Shown: positions 9,795 through 20,639 of the stretch, piece after piece
Numbering within the stretch: the stretch's first letter is position 1
Layout of the letters: every line of letters starts with the position of its first letter
Source: Prochilodus magdalenae
Lineage: Eukaryota > Chordata > Actinopteri > Characiformes > Prochilodontidae
NCBI GenBank assembly: GCA_024036415.1
Contig: JAMWET010005459.1
Span: 1-64,000 of the forward strand
Direction of reading: 5' to 3'
Length of the DNA stretch: 64,000 nt
Made by a program: the position numbers and the translations under genes
Notes under the pieces: model-generated
The model's database searches: none
The model's input: only the letters and a program-made list of their open reading frames with translations
What the model was told of the DNA's origin: nothing

Positions 9795-11565
9795 TATAGG
9801 CTATGCATTGCTTTGCTTTGTTGAGACGACGGTGGCTGTGGTAGCTGCAGGCTCGTAGGAATAATTAATGCAGAGATTGTGAGATGAGTGCTTTCTAATC
9901 TCCGATCTCCAGCAGCCCCGAGATCCCAGCACGCACTCTCGCTGCGTTTGAAGCCATGGATAAATCAAACGAGACAATGGCTGCTGTCAAAAGGGGCGAT
10001 CTTCATACGAGCCTTAGCGCTGAGAAACAGAAGGGAGGGAGGAACAGAGGGAGACAGAGCCCCACGAAAGTAGCAGCGCAGAGTTTCAGTAGACCTAGTA
10101 TTCGTCTCAGGAAGTCAGGGAGACATTTGAGCCACAGGCTCTGCATCGATTCTCCTCAGGCATGATTAGCATGCTAATGTCTGGGTGCTAGCGGAGAAAA
10201 TTAGACAGTATTTGGCCATCCGAGCAATTTGTCCCATCAGTGAATTGAATCTCATGGAATTAGCATGAACCTGACCCAAATCGTCACCAGCGATTAAACT
10301 CAATTTGTTCCCCAGAAAGCATCATGCGAGTTGGTCTGCTGACCTTTCGGGATAAAATTAGAGCGGAGACGGTCTGAATAGGGAATCAATAAGTGGCCAC
10401 GGCTTGGAGTAGGAATACCTCACATTGTCTTGTGTCCTTGTTTGGATCCAGAGCTCGGAAGCCACCCACCCAACCTGATAATTCACTGCTGCTAACTGAT
10501 GCATGGGGTGTTGCTAGCATCAGCGCAGGCACAAACCTATGTAGCTAGATCAACACAGCCAGCTGTTTTGCTCTCATTTGCAGCCCTAAAATTCAGCGAC
10601 CGTCTGCACTTTTGGATTTCACGTCAAGCTCCATACTGCAGGAAAGACGCATCATAGCTCTCTGCCCTATATAACACATAGATGCTAGCATGAACAGCCT
10701 TAGTCATAAACATCTGAAATATGACACATCAGAGGGGCGTTTGATGATCCCTGGCCTTGCCTTGAGCTGAGTACTTAGGCCTCAGAAGTCAGTGATTCTA
10801 CAGACAAACATGCAATAGACGCCCTCATTTAGCCATGTAATTGCCTCTGGATGCATTTTTTTGTAGCCCGCCGTTTCATGGGAGGGTGCAAAACAAGGTC
10901 AAAGACGCCTCAATTTTCTTTGTAACGCTCAGCGAGTAAATTAATTGCAGGCGGAGGCTTTACGGAATAATTGAACTGACTAGCCGGCTCGGATCTGCCT
11001 AAGATTGCAGAACTAACCTTCAAATAAGCAGTCAACTCTCCACGGGATTCCAGTTTTTTGCAGTTTGTCTTTTTTCTCTTTCCTCAGCGCGGCATATTAG
11101 TTTCCCACAGATTACCCAGAACAGGGTGGAATGCCGGCAGGGAATAGGCCTACGGGTAAACACGAGGTTGAATTCATTTAACTTTAATTAATGATATAAC
11201 TTGAATACTATAAAGCGTTCAACTTCAACACTCTACCTCTGAAAGAGGCAAGCTAAAAAATGTTAGGCTAACGTTAGCTAAGGTAGCTTAACATTAGCTT
11301 TTGTCTGTTTATCTCAAAGACTAGCTGTCTTTCTCTGGGTTCAGGCCATCAGCTGTGGCTTTCTGTGGTCTAAGTGTGGCTGTAATTGGATGTAGTAGTC
11401 CTGAACAAAATCCAGCGTTGCATGCTGTGATATGCTGAGCTCCCTGAGTGCAGTCCAACACTATGTGTCAGTGCCGGTGGGCATACCTCCGTTAAAAACA
11501 ATGGTGGTGAATTTTTGGACACTGTGCAATGCAACATGATGCGCCTGGTGTGTAGTGGTCTTTAT
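9795..11565. other. Unique stretch, candidate conserved non-coding DNA
   Basis: No repeat and no convincing gene is seen in about 1.8 kb. Several parts combine balanced composition with homeobox-like AATTA/TTAAT cores, for example GAGTAAATTAATTGCAGGCG near 10933. That is the look of conserved regulatory DNA near developmental genes. Overlapping frames at 9888-10165 have no domain. The regulatory reading is inference. Confidence 0.3.
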
Positions 11566-11569
11566 TGTG

Positions 11570-11785
11570 GTTGGTGTAGCTCAGCAGATAACACCACTAC
11601 CCGCCAAGTAGCCACCACCACACATGGGAGACTGGGGTTCGAATCCCAGGCTGAGTGACTATGCTGTGCTACACCAATAAGAGTCCGTGGGCAAGACTCC
11701 TGACACTACGTTGGCCTACCTGTAATATGATTAACCTTGTAAGTCGCTCTGGATAAGAGCATCAGCTAAATACCGTAAATGTTTA
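11570..11785 (+). mobile_element. tRNA-derived SINE, family 1 copy 1
   Basis: The 5' part has RNA polymerase III promoter boxes of tRNA type: an A-box-like TAGCTCAGCAGATAA near 11577 and a perfect B box GGTTCGAATCC at 11636-11646. A tRNA-unrelated body follows (CACCAATAAGAGTCCGTGGG). The 3' tail, CGCTCTGGATAAGAGCATCA then GCTAAATACCGTAAATG, matches the tail of the L2-type LINE at 36385-37205. This is the usual design of a SINE mobilised by its partner LINE. It is not a real tRNA gene, because the cloverleaf cannot be completed. Related copies: 15985-16125 and 63885-64000. Confidence 0.85.
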
Positions 11786-12548
11786 TTATGCCTGGTAAAT
11801 ATTCAGTAACATTTTACATTCCAAACTGTTAACACAAATAATAATTTATAATAATTTGGTAAAAAGGAAATACAGCCTTTTTGCCAAATTGCAATAACTA
11901 GGTTTTTTCCAAGGTGACTATTTCATACCTATAAACTTTTCTGACAATATTTGGGATAGTTTTACATAGTGGCTAACGCCTGTCTAGGAATGATACATCT
12001 TGTATTACTCCTTATATAATCACCTGTCACTTCTCAAACCTGCCTCCACGTGAAAAGCTTCAGTATAGATTTGATGGCTTGAGCAATGGAGTGCATATAT
12101 CTAGTTTCAGTTGCTAGGCCATGATTGGTCAGCCAAGATTCAGGTTGGATCTTAGTGGTGGGAGTGGGTTAAGAGGCAGTCTGAGCAGGCATTTGGAAGG
12201 GCAATTCTATACTCTTATATGGAGTTCCTTGTAGGTGACAGAGTAATTTGGTACATTTTGCTGCCTCTGCTGAAGTGCCACTCTAGGCAATTTCCTACCT
12301 CACCTATATAGACTGTTTGGCCCTGCTTGTATTATCACTTGTACTCTGAATGTTGAAGCAGTATGGGCTAGAGGAACTTGGGGTTTGGTTTAATATGTGA
12401 ATGTGTACCCTTGTTTACAACAGAAGTTTGGAGTCTAACCATTTGTCCCCACATGTGTAGAAACGTAACAGTAAGAAATTCTCTTTATTAGAATAGTTAG
12501 AGTGTCCCCAAACTTGTACATGTTCCAGGGCAGTTACTTGGCAGGAAC
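11786..12548. other. Unassigned stretch
   Basis: No gene or repeat family is recognised. Confidence 0.4.
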
Positions 12549-13085
12549 TTGGTCCTGGAGTACCACTGGCTTGTAACCCACTTCCCAACTCCTTTCAACA
12601 TCCTTTCCAAGATGGCGGCACGCACAGTCCCAGCAGCTCAAAGCTCTCCATTACGGTGCTTTTCTTTTGTGTTTTTGTTTATTTGTGTGTTCGTTAACAT
12701 CACTCTTAGTACTGCAAATCCTACCTATAGCCGGCAGGATCTTCTGAATTTCAGATTACTGCATAATCGGGCTGTTACCAGAGAATTTCTGCATGCTCAC
12801 AGCATACCGGAGGAGATAGCCAGGACGCTCCGTGGTTTGTTGTCGGCTCCGGCAGACGACGGAAGAGACACAGGAAGCAAAAGCGAGGCTGCCGTTCTGG
12901 CCTAGTGGCTAGACTAAAGAGACAACCATACAAGCCAGCACTACCCAGCGTCTTCCTCACCAACGCAGATCCATCACAAATAAAATGGACGAACTAAATC
13001 TGCTGATTTCCGCGAACAGATTCATTAAGTGCTCAATTTTGTTGTACACTGTGCAGTGACAATGAAGGCATCTTATCTTATCTCA
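12549..13085 (+). mobile_element. Internally deleted LINE (start of ORF joined to 3' tail)
   Basis: The 118-codon frame at 12549-12905 contains 'MAARTVPAAQ', a hydrophobic stretch (FSFVFLFICVFVNITL), and 'YSRQDLLNFRLLHNRAV'. This resembles the N-terminal region before the endonuclease domain of fish L2/CR1-type LINEs. Another frame continues with 'RHRKQKRGCRSGLVARLKRQ' and then 'ITNKMDELNLLISANRF', the usual start of the endonuclease ('LSNVRSLxNKMDEL'). Just downstream the sequence jumps to a LINE-type 3' end (GTTGTACACTGTGCAGTGAC, then CATCTTATCTTATC). The rest of the endonuclease and all of the reverse transcriptase are missing. The match to LINE proteins is by recognition, not alignment. 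Confidence 0.65.
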
Positions 13086-13728
13086 ATAACTAAATAACAA
13101 AGCTCTACTGAGTTAAAACATGTGTGGGATGCCAAAGTAAAGGTGCAGGACAGGTGTAGTCCATCACCAGGACTGAGAACTAATCTGAACTAACCTGTTC
13201 AGGGCTCCCCCCATGATTCCACGAGGTCTTTGACTGACTCTGGAGAACTCTGAAGGACTCTGTATTTTAATTAACTGGATGAGATGTAAACAGAGTCATT
13301 CGGAGAGGTTTAATGTGAAATGCATTGTGCTGCTGGAACACCAGAAGCATTTAATGCCTATAAAAGCTTCTTTACAGCTATTACCCAAAATGGCAATGAA
13401 CACGTGCCTGATTGTGTTACAGTAGCTTTGAGAGAAAGATTAGTACCCAAAGGCAGAGGGGGACCCTCATGATCCTCTAGGCCTTCATTGAAGACCCAAT
13501 GATTGCTTGGAACTCTATTATGATTTCCTGGGGGCTCTAGTGTGTTGGTATTTAATGTTGGTGCTAGTCTTATTTCCTTGTTAAGTTTTGTATGTAAGCA
13601 AAAAGGATGAGTTCTTGGCATGCCCAATAGCCAATCAGAACTAATTAGGACAGGACCAACTTTGTGAGGTCACCCCAGACCATCTGGAAGTCCTAGATGC
13701 ATTGTGACTGTGGCTGTGAGTACACTAC
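13086..13728. other. Unassigned stretch
   Basis: No gene is recognised. An 89-codon minus frame at 13358-13627 has no domain. Confidence 0.35.
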
Positions 13729-13968
13729 TACTGTAAGTAGCGTGTTGGTGTACAGTAACTCAGTAAGTGTAATGCGTTAGTGTACTGTAAGTAGTGTGTT
13801 GGTGTACAGTAACTCAGTAAGTGTAATGTGTTAGTGTACTGTAAGTAGTGTGTTGGTGTACTGTAACTCAGTAAGTGTAATGCGTTAGTGTACTGTAAGT
13901 AGTGTGTTGGTGTACAGTAACTCAGTAAGTGTAATGTGTTAGTGTACTGTAAGTAGTGTGTTGGTGTA
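13729..13968. repeat. 54-bp tandem repeat, about 4.4 units
   Basis: Units start at 13729, 13783, 13837, 13891 and 13945 (the last partial). Each begins TACTGTAAGTAGTGTGTTGG and continues with CAGTAACTCAGTAAGTGTAA. Two 27-bp halves inside each unit resemble each other, which suggests an older doubling. The array directly joins the repeat that starts near 13969. Confidence 0.95.
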
Positions 13969-14440
13969 TCTCTACTGGAGTATATCCATTCTGGGGGTCA
14001 TTGTTTACTCCACACTATTGATCTATGACCAAATCTGTCCTTCCTTTTGTCTTATGTGGGCATAAAACTGTAACGCAAGAGGTGTAACGTGAGTCCACCA
14101 ATCAGGGTACAGGTTGCACTTTGCTTTGACCTTGTGTTGACCTGTTGGACAGGGCTCAGTTCTAGCTAATGGGACCTGTTCTCCTTAAGTGTTCTGTGCT
14201 TACGATCATTTGAATAAACATCAGGGTCAGACTAATTAATGTGTTGATTAAGAGTCTTGAGCCAGAAATGATAACAGGACATTAGCGCCATAATAAATCA
14301 CGCAACTGTTACTCTCCATACATAAGTACATTTGAAGATAAATACTTTAGTACTGATACTCCAGTGGAGGTCTAAAGGGAGGAGCTTCTACTGACACTGG
14401 AGGAATAGTTCACCTTGGAGATTAGTCAAGTATATGGTTT
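13969..14440. mobile_element. Interspersed repeat, family D copy 1
   Basis: This matches 40612-41060 over most of its length, sharing CATTCTGGGGGTCATT, GTTCTAGCTAATGG, CAGGACATTAG, TGTTACTCTCCATAC and CTTCTACTGACACTGG. Copy 1 has about 60 extra bases near 14060-14120. No protein is encoded, and the ends carry TACTTTAGTACTG-like sequence in both directions. It is probably a non-autonomous DNA transposon of unknown superfamily. Confidence 0.65.
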
Positions 14441-14515
14441 GTGTACTTTGTCCACCACTAGTAGGTTAACTGGTGTTTGAATAACGGTTGGCCATTTTTG
14501 TGTTGTAAACATCAC

Positions 14516-15008
14516 TGTTACACAGGGGGGCAGGACGAGGAGACGGGATGCAAGCGCAAGTGTTTTAATGACTAACAAACAAGAGGAAACCAAAGCCAAA
14601 CAAAAAACCAAACACTACGATGACCAAAAACACAAGATACCAAAAACCAACTGACATAGACAAAAGCAACTGATTGGGAGACAAACAACCAACATAGAGA
14701 CAAACAACCAGCAGGGAGACACAACCAACGGACGAAGAGACAAAACGACAGGCATGAAAACAAAACACCAGCAGGGGAACAAAACACCAAGCAAGAACAA
14801 AGGGCACAACATGGAGCATAAAACAACAAGGGCTAACAAGAGACACCTGGGAAGGGGAGGAGCCAGAAACAGATGAGGGGCCTGACAAGAGGGCGGAGAC
14901 AGGGGCAGCAGGAGACCAAAAAAAACAGAAGCACATGGACAGGACAAGACAGAAACAGAAAGCCAGATAAGACAGACAAACATGAACAGGACAGGGCAGG
15001 ATGTGACA
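14516..15008 (-). mobile_element. Solo LTR candidate, 493 bp, 5-bp target duplication
   Basis: Read on minus, the element begins TGTCACATCC and ends GTGTAACA, the TG...CA ends of an LTR. It is flanked by a perfect 5-bp direct repeat, ATCAC, at 14511-14515 and 15009-15013. TTAAAACACTTGCGCTTGCA near its 3' end recurs in the related copy at 16500-16695. No primer-binding site or internal genes adjoin it, so it looks like a solo LTR left by recombination. The plus strand is purine-rich, so minus frames (for example 14565-15038) run open with a Cys/Val/Leu-rich peptide; that is not a gene. Confidence 0.7.
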
Positions 15009-15984
15009 ATCACAGTGCCCAGTTCCGGTCACCAGCACTATACAGGAATCAAGTTTCTCTACAATGAACCAATTTTACATTAGTAAATTTGAACAACTAG
15101 AAAAAAACTTAGAGTGAAAAGTGTGTCTTTATTTGACCTCCGTGAAGGCATCGCAGGCATGATACTGAATGTAATGCATGCTGGTTTTTTGTGTTTCTAT
15201 GTCCATCGTTGCAAGGAATGCTTTGTAATCCCACTCTTACTTTTCTATCTTAGATAGTCTTTTCTGTATTGCTAGTACATATACTTTTTGTGGGGGAATC
15301 TATATAGCCGCAGCCATTAGAGCCAAATTACTACTAGCTTTTCTTTATTTTTTTTCACCATCCCTGCAAGATTCACTTTCCTGGGTGCTGGGTACATTGG
15401 CCTTGATACAGACACTTAAGCACCACTGCGATGGCTGTAAAAGTAGCACTGGTATTGGTAATACAGGTGCCATTATGGCCTATTAATTACATTGTAAAAT
15501 GGGATGTTTTATTAGTGGGTTAATATTGCCAAGCTTAAGCAAAGTGGACAGAGGTGAAATAAAGAAAACAACACATCCACATGAACGGCCTGTAAGCAAA
15601 CATCCCATTGACTACAACAGAAATGGTGGTATTAGTATCAGTAGTTGGTTACCGCAGCTATGCTTGTATGGTTATCGGATTCATAGAGCAGTCAAGTGCT
15701 ACCACAGCTGGCTAAACCGTAATGATATCATTACACTCACATGTACAGACTTTAGTAGGAACTTACAGAAGTGCTTTGTTGTCCATTTGGAAAAAAATGC
15801 ACCCAGACACTTCCAGAGAGGGCTTGAATAGTTGTCAACAGAGATGGGGAGACTAGCAATTCAGTTGAATACTAAACTGGCCTAAACTGGTTTAGCTAGT
15901 CCAGCTTGGTCATGTTGGGTGACCGCCATACCAGACACAACACATTCCATCCTAAGAAAACAAGTAACTCAAGTAACTTGATGT
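15009..15984. other. Unassigned stretch with one unexplained 110-codon frame
   Basis: No repeat family is recognised. The plus frame at 15499-15831 (ATG start, 110 codons) has no recognised domain, no signal peptide and no splice context. It begins near a CATCCCATTGACTACAACAG motif of a kind common in fish repeats, so it is more likely part of an old repeat than a gene. Confidence 0.3.
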
Positions 15985-16125
15985 GTTTGGTGTAGCTCAG
16001 CGGATAACACCACTGCCTGAGAGCCACCGCCACATGTGGGAGACTGGGGTTCGAATCCCAGTCTGGGTGACTACGCTGTGCTACACCAATAAGAGTCCTT
16101 GGGCAAGACTCCTAATCACTCTAAT
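15985..16125 (+). mobile_element. tRNA-derived SINE, family 1 copy 2 (3' truncated)
   Basis: The head matches the SINE at 11570: GGTGTAGCTCAGCGGATAAC, B box GGTTCGAATCC at 16048-16058, then CACCAATAAGAGTCCTTGGG. It stops after GACTCCTAATCACT without the LINE-like tail. Confidence 0.85.
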
Positions 16126-16499
16126 AATTGCATTTCAATAGCTCATCCATGTTTGAAGCCTCACATGGTGAAAAGTAATATGGCTGTTGTTCGATTTTTA
16201 CAGAGAGTATAACATTAACATTAATTTAAAACAAATTCAGCAGTTTGATTTGTAAATATAAATATTTGGGTAGTGTGTAGTTTTCAGTAAAGAGGTCAAG
16301 TGAGGTCAAGTGACAGTGAGGTCAATTTGGCATGAATTTCTCAGCATGAAACACAATCTTTTAATGTAATGTGTAAAGAGATTTTATGTGAAGTGATTGT
16401 AGAGAATTTTAGTTGGTCAGTTTGTCCTGAGATTTTCACACAATGAAATTCAAATTTAAAACTAAAAATCACAAAAATGTAAGATTTCTTTTGTGGTAT

Positions 16500-16695
16500 T
16501 GTTATGTGGAACAGGACATGGAAGCAGGATGCAAGTGCAAGTCTTTAATAGGCTCAAATTAAAACAAAACCAAAGAAAACCAAAGAAACGACAGAGAGTA
16601 TAAATGATCAAGGACTAATGAGGAACACCTGGGAAAGAGACAGAAACAGAGAACCAGAGAAAATGGAGGCAAACAGGGCAAGACAGGACATGACA
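16500..16695 (-). mobile_element. Shortened relative of the LTR at 14516
   Basis: On minus it starts TGTCATGTCCTG and ends with an ACATAACA-type end. It shares CTTGCACTTGCATCC and CCAGGTGTTCCTCATTAG-type sequence with the 14516-15008 element. It is only about 196 bp, so it is internally deleted. The flanks GGTAT and CGTGT do not form a clear target duplication, which suggests an older copy. Confidence 0.6.
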
Positions 16696-17564
16696 CGTGT
16701 TTTTGTACAGTGCTAATATGATGGTTTTGATGCTGACCATATTGCTATCGTGGTGTTTATCTTTCCTAGAAGGGTTGTACTATAGATAATGAGTTTGCTA
16801 ACTAGCATATTAGCTAATTTGCTAAAGATGTCAGCTGATCTAGATGATTTTTTTTTGTACTACAATAGTACTTATAGCTTTAGTGCTTGTAATATTATTA
16901 TTATAATATAAGTGATACTAGTATAATACTTAATAGTAATAGTATTACTACTATAGTACATAAAACATTATTATGTATTAATTCATTAAAAAACATGTTT
17001 TTATGACTATAATACACTTCAAAATGTTGTGCAGTGTTTGTATGATAAACATGGTAGTTCTATCAGATTGCAGTCCAGTACAGAAAGCACTGTAATGATA
17101 TGGTGTTGTTGTTGGGTTGTATCAGAAGTGACTTAAAACCAGTCTGTTAGCTGATTAATTGAATATCACAACAATAAAAACGCTTGAAGAACTAGTTGCT
17201 AGATGGAGCCCTAATTTGTAGTTTCCTCCCATTTCTCCGTCTTCTGTAAATCCAACCCGGAATCAAGGTAACTTTAATCTGGAGCAGAACAGAAAGCAGT
17301 GCTACCGGCTCTGTCCGAGATGTCAGATCCAGAACGGAACTGAACGCAGTGATGTTTGCTCTGTCCAAAATGTCAGATCCAATGATGTTTATAGTCAGGC
17401 ACCACACGCCACACTTCTTATGTAGAGCCACCCTGTCCAATGCTCAGTCACCCAGGTTTCTTCTTCAGCATAGTTGTTAAAAATAAATTGGTTATGCTTT
17501 AATACGTGACCCCAGTGTGAACTCTTAAGGTGAGCTCATATGCATTACTTATAGTGCCCAAATA
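16696..17564. other. Unassigned AT-rich stretch
   Basis: This is AT-rich, with imperfect ATA/TAT runs around 16890-16970. No gene or named repeat is seen. A minus frame at 17192-17440 is unassigned. Confidence 0.4.
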
Positions 17565-18097
17565 CAGGGGTTGGACAATGAAACTGAAACACCTGTCATT
17601 TTAGTGTGGGAGGTCTCATGGCTAAATTGGACCAGCCTGGTGGCCAATCTTCATTAATTGCACATTGCACCAGTAAGAGCAGAGTGTGAAGGTTCAGTTA
17701 GCAGGTAAGAGCACAGTTCTGCTCAAAATACTGCAATGCACACAGCATTATGGGAGACATACCAGAGTTCAAAAGAGGACAGATTGTTGGTGCACGTCTT
17801 GCTGGCGCATCTGTGACCAAGACAGCAAGTCTTTGTGATGTATCAAGAGCCACGGTATCCAGGGTAATGTCAGCATACCACCAAGAAGGACGAACCTCCA
17901 CCAGCATCACGTAGTGAGCTGGCCACTATCCTGCAAGAAGAATGGCTTAAACTCCCTCTGACCACTGTGCAGGACGCAGTATATGTCATTCCCAAGACGA
18001 ACTGACGCTGTATTGGCTGCAAAAGGAGGCCCTACACCATACTAATAAATGACTGTGGTCTAAAACCAGCTGTTTCAGTTTCATTGTCCAACCCCTG
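17565..18097 (+). mobile_element. Short Tc1-like element, family C copy 1 (533 bp)
   Basis: The inverted ends are perfect mirror forms: CAGGGGTTGGACAATGAAAC at the left and GTTTCATTGTCCAACCCCTG-type at the right. They are flanked by a TA duplication (17563-17564 and 18098-18099), the signature of Tc1/mariner insertion. Inside are the N-terminal helix-turn-helix of a Tc1 transposase (17750-17914) and, near the right end, its C-terminal tail ('LQEEWLKLPLTTVQD', then 'AAKGGPTPY'). The catalytic core between them is absent. Other copies are at 53006-53537 and 55886-56411, with a fragment at 51027-51235. It needs a transposase supplied in trans. Confidence 0.9.
17750..17914 (+). CDS. Helix-turn-helix-only reading frame inside a Tc1-like element
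   Basis: This 54-codon frame begins ATGGGAGACATACCAGAG and reads '[20 protein letters not shown]', then '[20 protein letters not shown]', and stops at TAG. It is the DNA-binding (paired-like, helix-turn-helix) start of a Tc1-type transposase, with no catalytic part. Copy 2 has TGA near 53328 and copy 3 has lost four bases near its start, so only this copy is open. Whether it is ever translated is unknown; it may simply be a leftover of the parental transposase. Confidence 0.35.
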   Translation: MGDIPEFKRGQIVGARLAGASVTKTASLCDVSRATVSRVMSAYHQEGRTSTSIT

Positions 18098-18217
18098 TAT
18101 ATATGGATATGCCTATAAGTGTTATGTCAACAGAAGTCTTTATGACATAGGACACCTTTACAAATTGTCACTGTGAAAAAGAAAAAAAAATGTATCTCTT
18201 TTGTCGTCAATTTTTAC

Positions 18218-18375
18218 TTTTATGCATCATTTGATCATTTGTGTGAAAATGTCATAACGAATGGACCAACAGGAATGTCTACAAAGTGCTTTGGAAAAAG
18301 TCTGGTTCCATTGACTTACATTAAAATTAGGTTTTTGCCCTCTCCTGTAAAGTTGCCATTTTGGAGTGTGGAGGA
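18218..18375 (+). repeat. Interspersed repeat, family E copy 1
   Basis: It shares AAGTCTGGTTCCATTGACTT, GGACCAACAG and TGCCATTTTGGAG with 21590-21730 and 43300-43430. No coding potential is seen, and the class is unknown. Confidence 0.65.
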
Positions 18376-20639
18376 AATTTTCTAAATAAGCAGAAATTAG
18401 TAAAATCACAGAGTTAATTTTTACACAATTAATGCTCCAAGTAATATATTTCCTGAAAAGCTTTCGGCCGGGGAGAAGCTCCTGGCAAATACCCAGAGAT
18501 CTCCGACAGTTGACCAAGATACAAAGGGTTATATATGTCCCTAATGGGGTGTTGCCACCTTCCATTGGTTCACAGAAGACAAAGAAGTTCCAACGCATTG
18601 GTTACACCCAATGGTAATATGAATAATCAAAAGGGTATTAGCATACGTGCATAATTAATGAAGAGGAAGGAAGCTCAAATATGGTTTTTGGAAGCCCCTT
18701 GCACCTGGAGATTTCCAAACGAGTTGGTATGCAACTTCAAGGTCACTTGAATAATAACTCTGTGGCCAGCATAGAGAAAACAGATGAGGCCTACACTTAG
18801 GACCGGAGGAGTAGCTAGTTTGTTGCAAAATTCCGTGTTGCTGATCCTGACGCTGAAATCATGCCCTCAGCAAAAAGCGCCAGGCTGAAACTGAGCTCAC
18901 TGGCCCAGTGAATACAAAACGTACCCACTGTAAACTTGACATCTTAACCAATATGCCTGCAAGCAGGGGAGGCCTACATAGAGGGTATACGCAGTAACTC
19001 CCACTCAAGAGATCTTTCCACTGCAACGGCTCCGAAGCATTCATCCAGACACGTAGAGACAGGACATTGCATTGGAGCTGTTGCCTCTAATTTACCAGGC
19101 TACCGTGACATGCGCCTCCATGCCCGACTCGCTCCGAGGTGAAAAAATCAAATAAATAAAATCAGAAACTGGCCCAAAAATAGGCTGTGTATCAACGCCC
19201 CCACACCAAGGTTCACGCTCTGCTCCCGGCCATCATATTTCGTCAATCTTTCAGCCACTTATTGACGGGATGTCCGCACATATTTGCGTGATGCCCTGTT
19301 GGCGAGCTGCGAAATATTGCTTTCTATATTCGGCAGGGTAGCGGCCGCGCATGTGGGAGGGAAAAGTGTCGCCCGTGGCGCAAAGAAACACCCGCTTTGC
19401 TCATTACCGTGCTGCATAATGCTCTCTGTACCCGGCACAGGCAGAGAGCTTATTGAACCCTGTGTGTGCTAGTGGTCGGTATACTGCTTAATGCATCCCT
19501 TGATGACCCTTCAGATGAGGAGGTCACTTTAGCAAAGGCACGTTCGCACTTGACCGCTGGATAGATATGGTGCCGATATTACTGCCCATAGACTCCGGAC
19601 TCCCTGTGGGTCAGGTTTTGAAAAGATCTTGGAACTGATGTCCGAACTATGTAGTCATATGCAGTTACATGGTCATTTTATTATATGCTATGTGCTGATT
19701 TGCTATATTATTAACATATTGGAAAACATAAGTGCCATTACTTTTGCACAGGCCATATTTTATGTTCTATATCATGTGATCAGGGCCAAATATGTTCGTA
19801 TATAACCGTGCGCTTACATTTTATTGGAATCATGACATGTATTATGGTTGCACATGAGCATTTAAACGGTATAACCTCTTAATCTTCTTGCTACATAATT
19901 TTGTTCACAATGTCACTCCATTTCTAGAACGTTCTGTCTGATCGGGAATGGTGTGCTTACATAAAGCTTTTCGATCCATCTTACAGTTTTCGGAAAATTC
20001 AGAATTTGTTTCCCATTAGGAAAGAATGGCATGGAAAAGTGCACACGCATCTACTGTACTTCTACTGGATCGACGGACACTGATTCACATACACTGTCTC
20101 AGGGCTGACCCCCAAGCACAAATTCAATGTTGGTCTGATCCGCAGTCATCTCTTTGTCTTTTTTTTTTTTTTATGCCTCACCTCTCCAATAGACTCCCAT
20201 AGAGTTCCATTTCCATCACTATCCACTATTAGATTACTGTATGTGCTCACAGGGCAGATCCCAAAACTTTAACCCTCAGCCGTACCAAGCCACACTCCTC
20301 TATGTTGTTTATTCATCTCTCGTTTCCCTCTTAGCAACCACGGCCTAGCAGCAACCAAGCAGTGGAGACCATTTCAGCTCCATAACCGCTCTGCTGTCCT
20401 TTTCTAGTTAACATATGTTACGCTCTAATAAGCTCCTGTTTTGTTCATGCCCCACATCCCCATGGCCTGAATTGGTCCTGAAGTGGCAAAACTAGACAGT
20501 AGAGCTCATGAGCATCTTCAATAGTGAAAGTAAAACCATTTCTACATGGTGCAAACTCACAGGATTAGGACTAAACAGCTGTGTGGCCATATGAAAACTG
20601 ATTGTTTGTGAGGCAAATCAGAAAAATAGGCTTCACTTT
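18376..20639. other. Unique stretch, candidate conserved non-coding DNA
   Basis: No gene is recognised in about 2.3 kb. The part near 18780-19560 is unusually GC-balanced (GTAGCGGCCGCGCATG at about 19338), which may reflect conserved or regulatory sequence. A run of T follows 20159. The minus frames at 18227-18598 and 18859-19044 have no domain. Confidence 0.3.

Noticed and set aside
11570..11650. tRNA gene
   Set aside because: The A and B boxes are present, but the body and tail are those of a SINE and a cloverleaf cannot be completed.
14565..15038. 157-codon Cys/Val/Leu-rich minus frame as a membrane protein
   Set aside because: It is the antisense translation of a purine-rich solo LTR. 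Overlapping frames of the same kind are open too.
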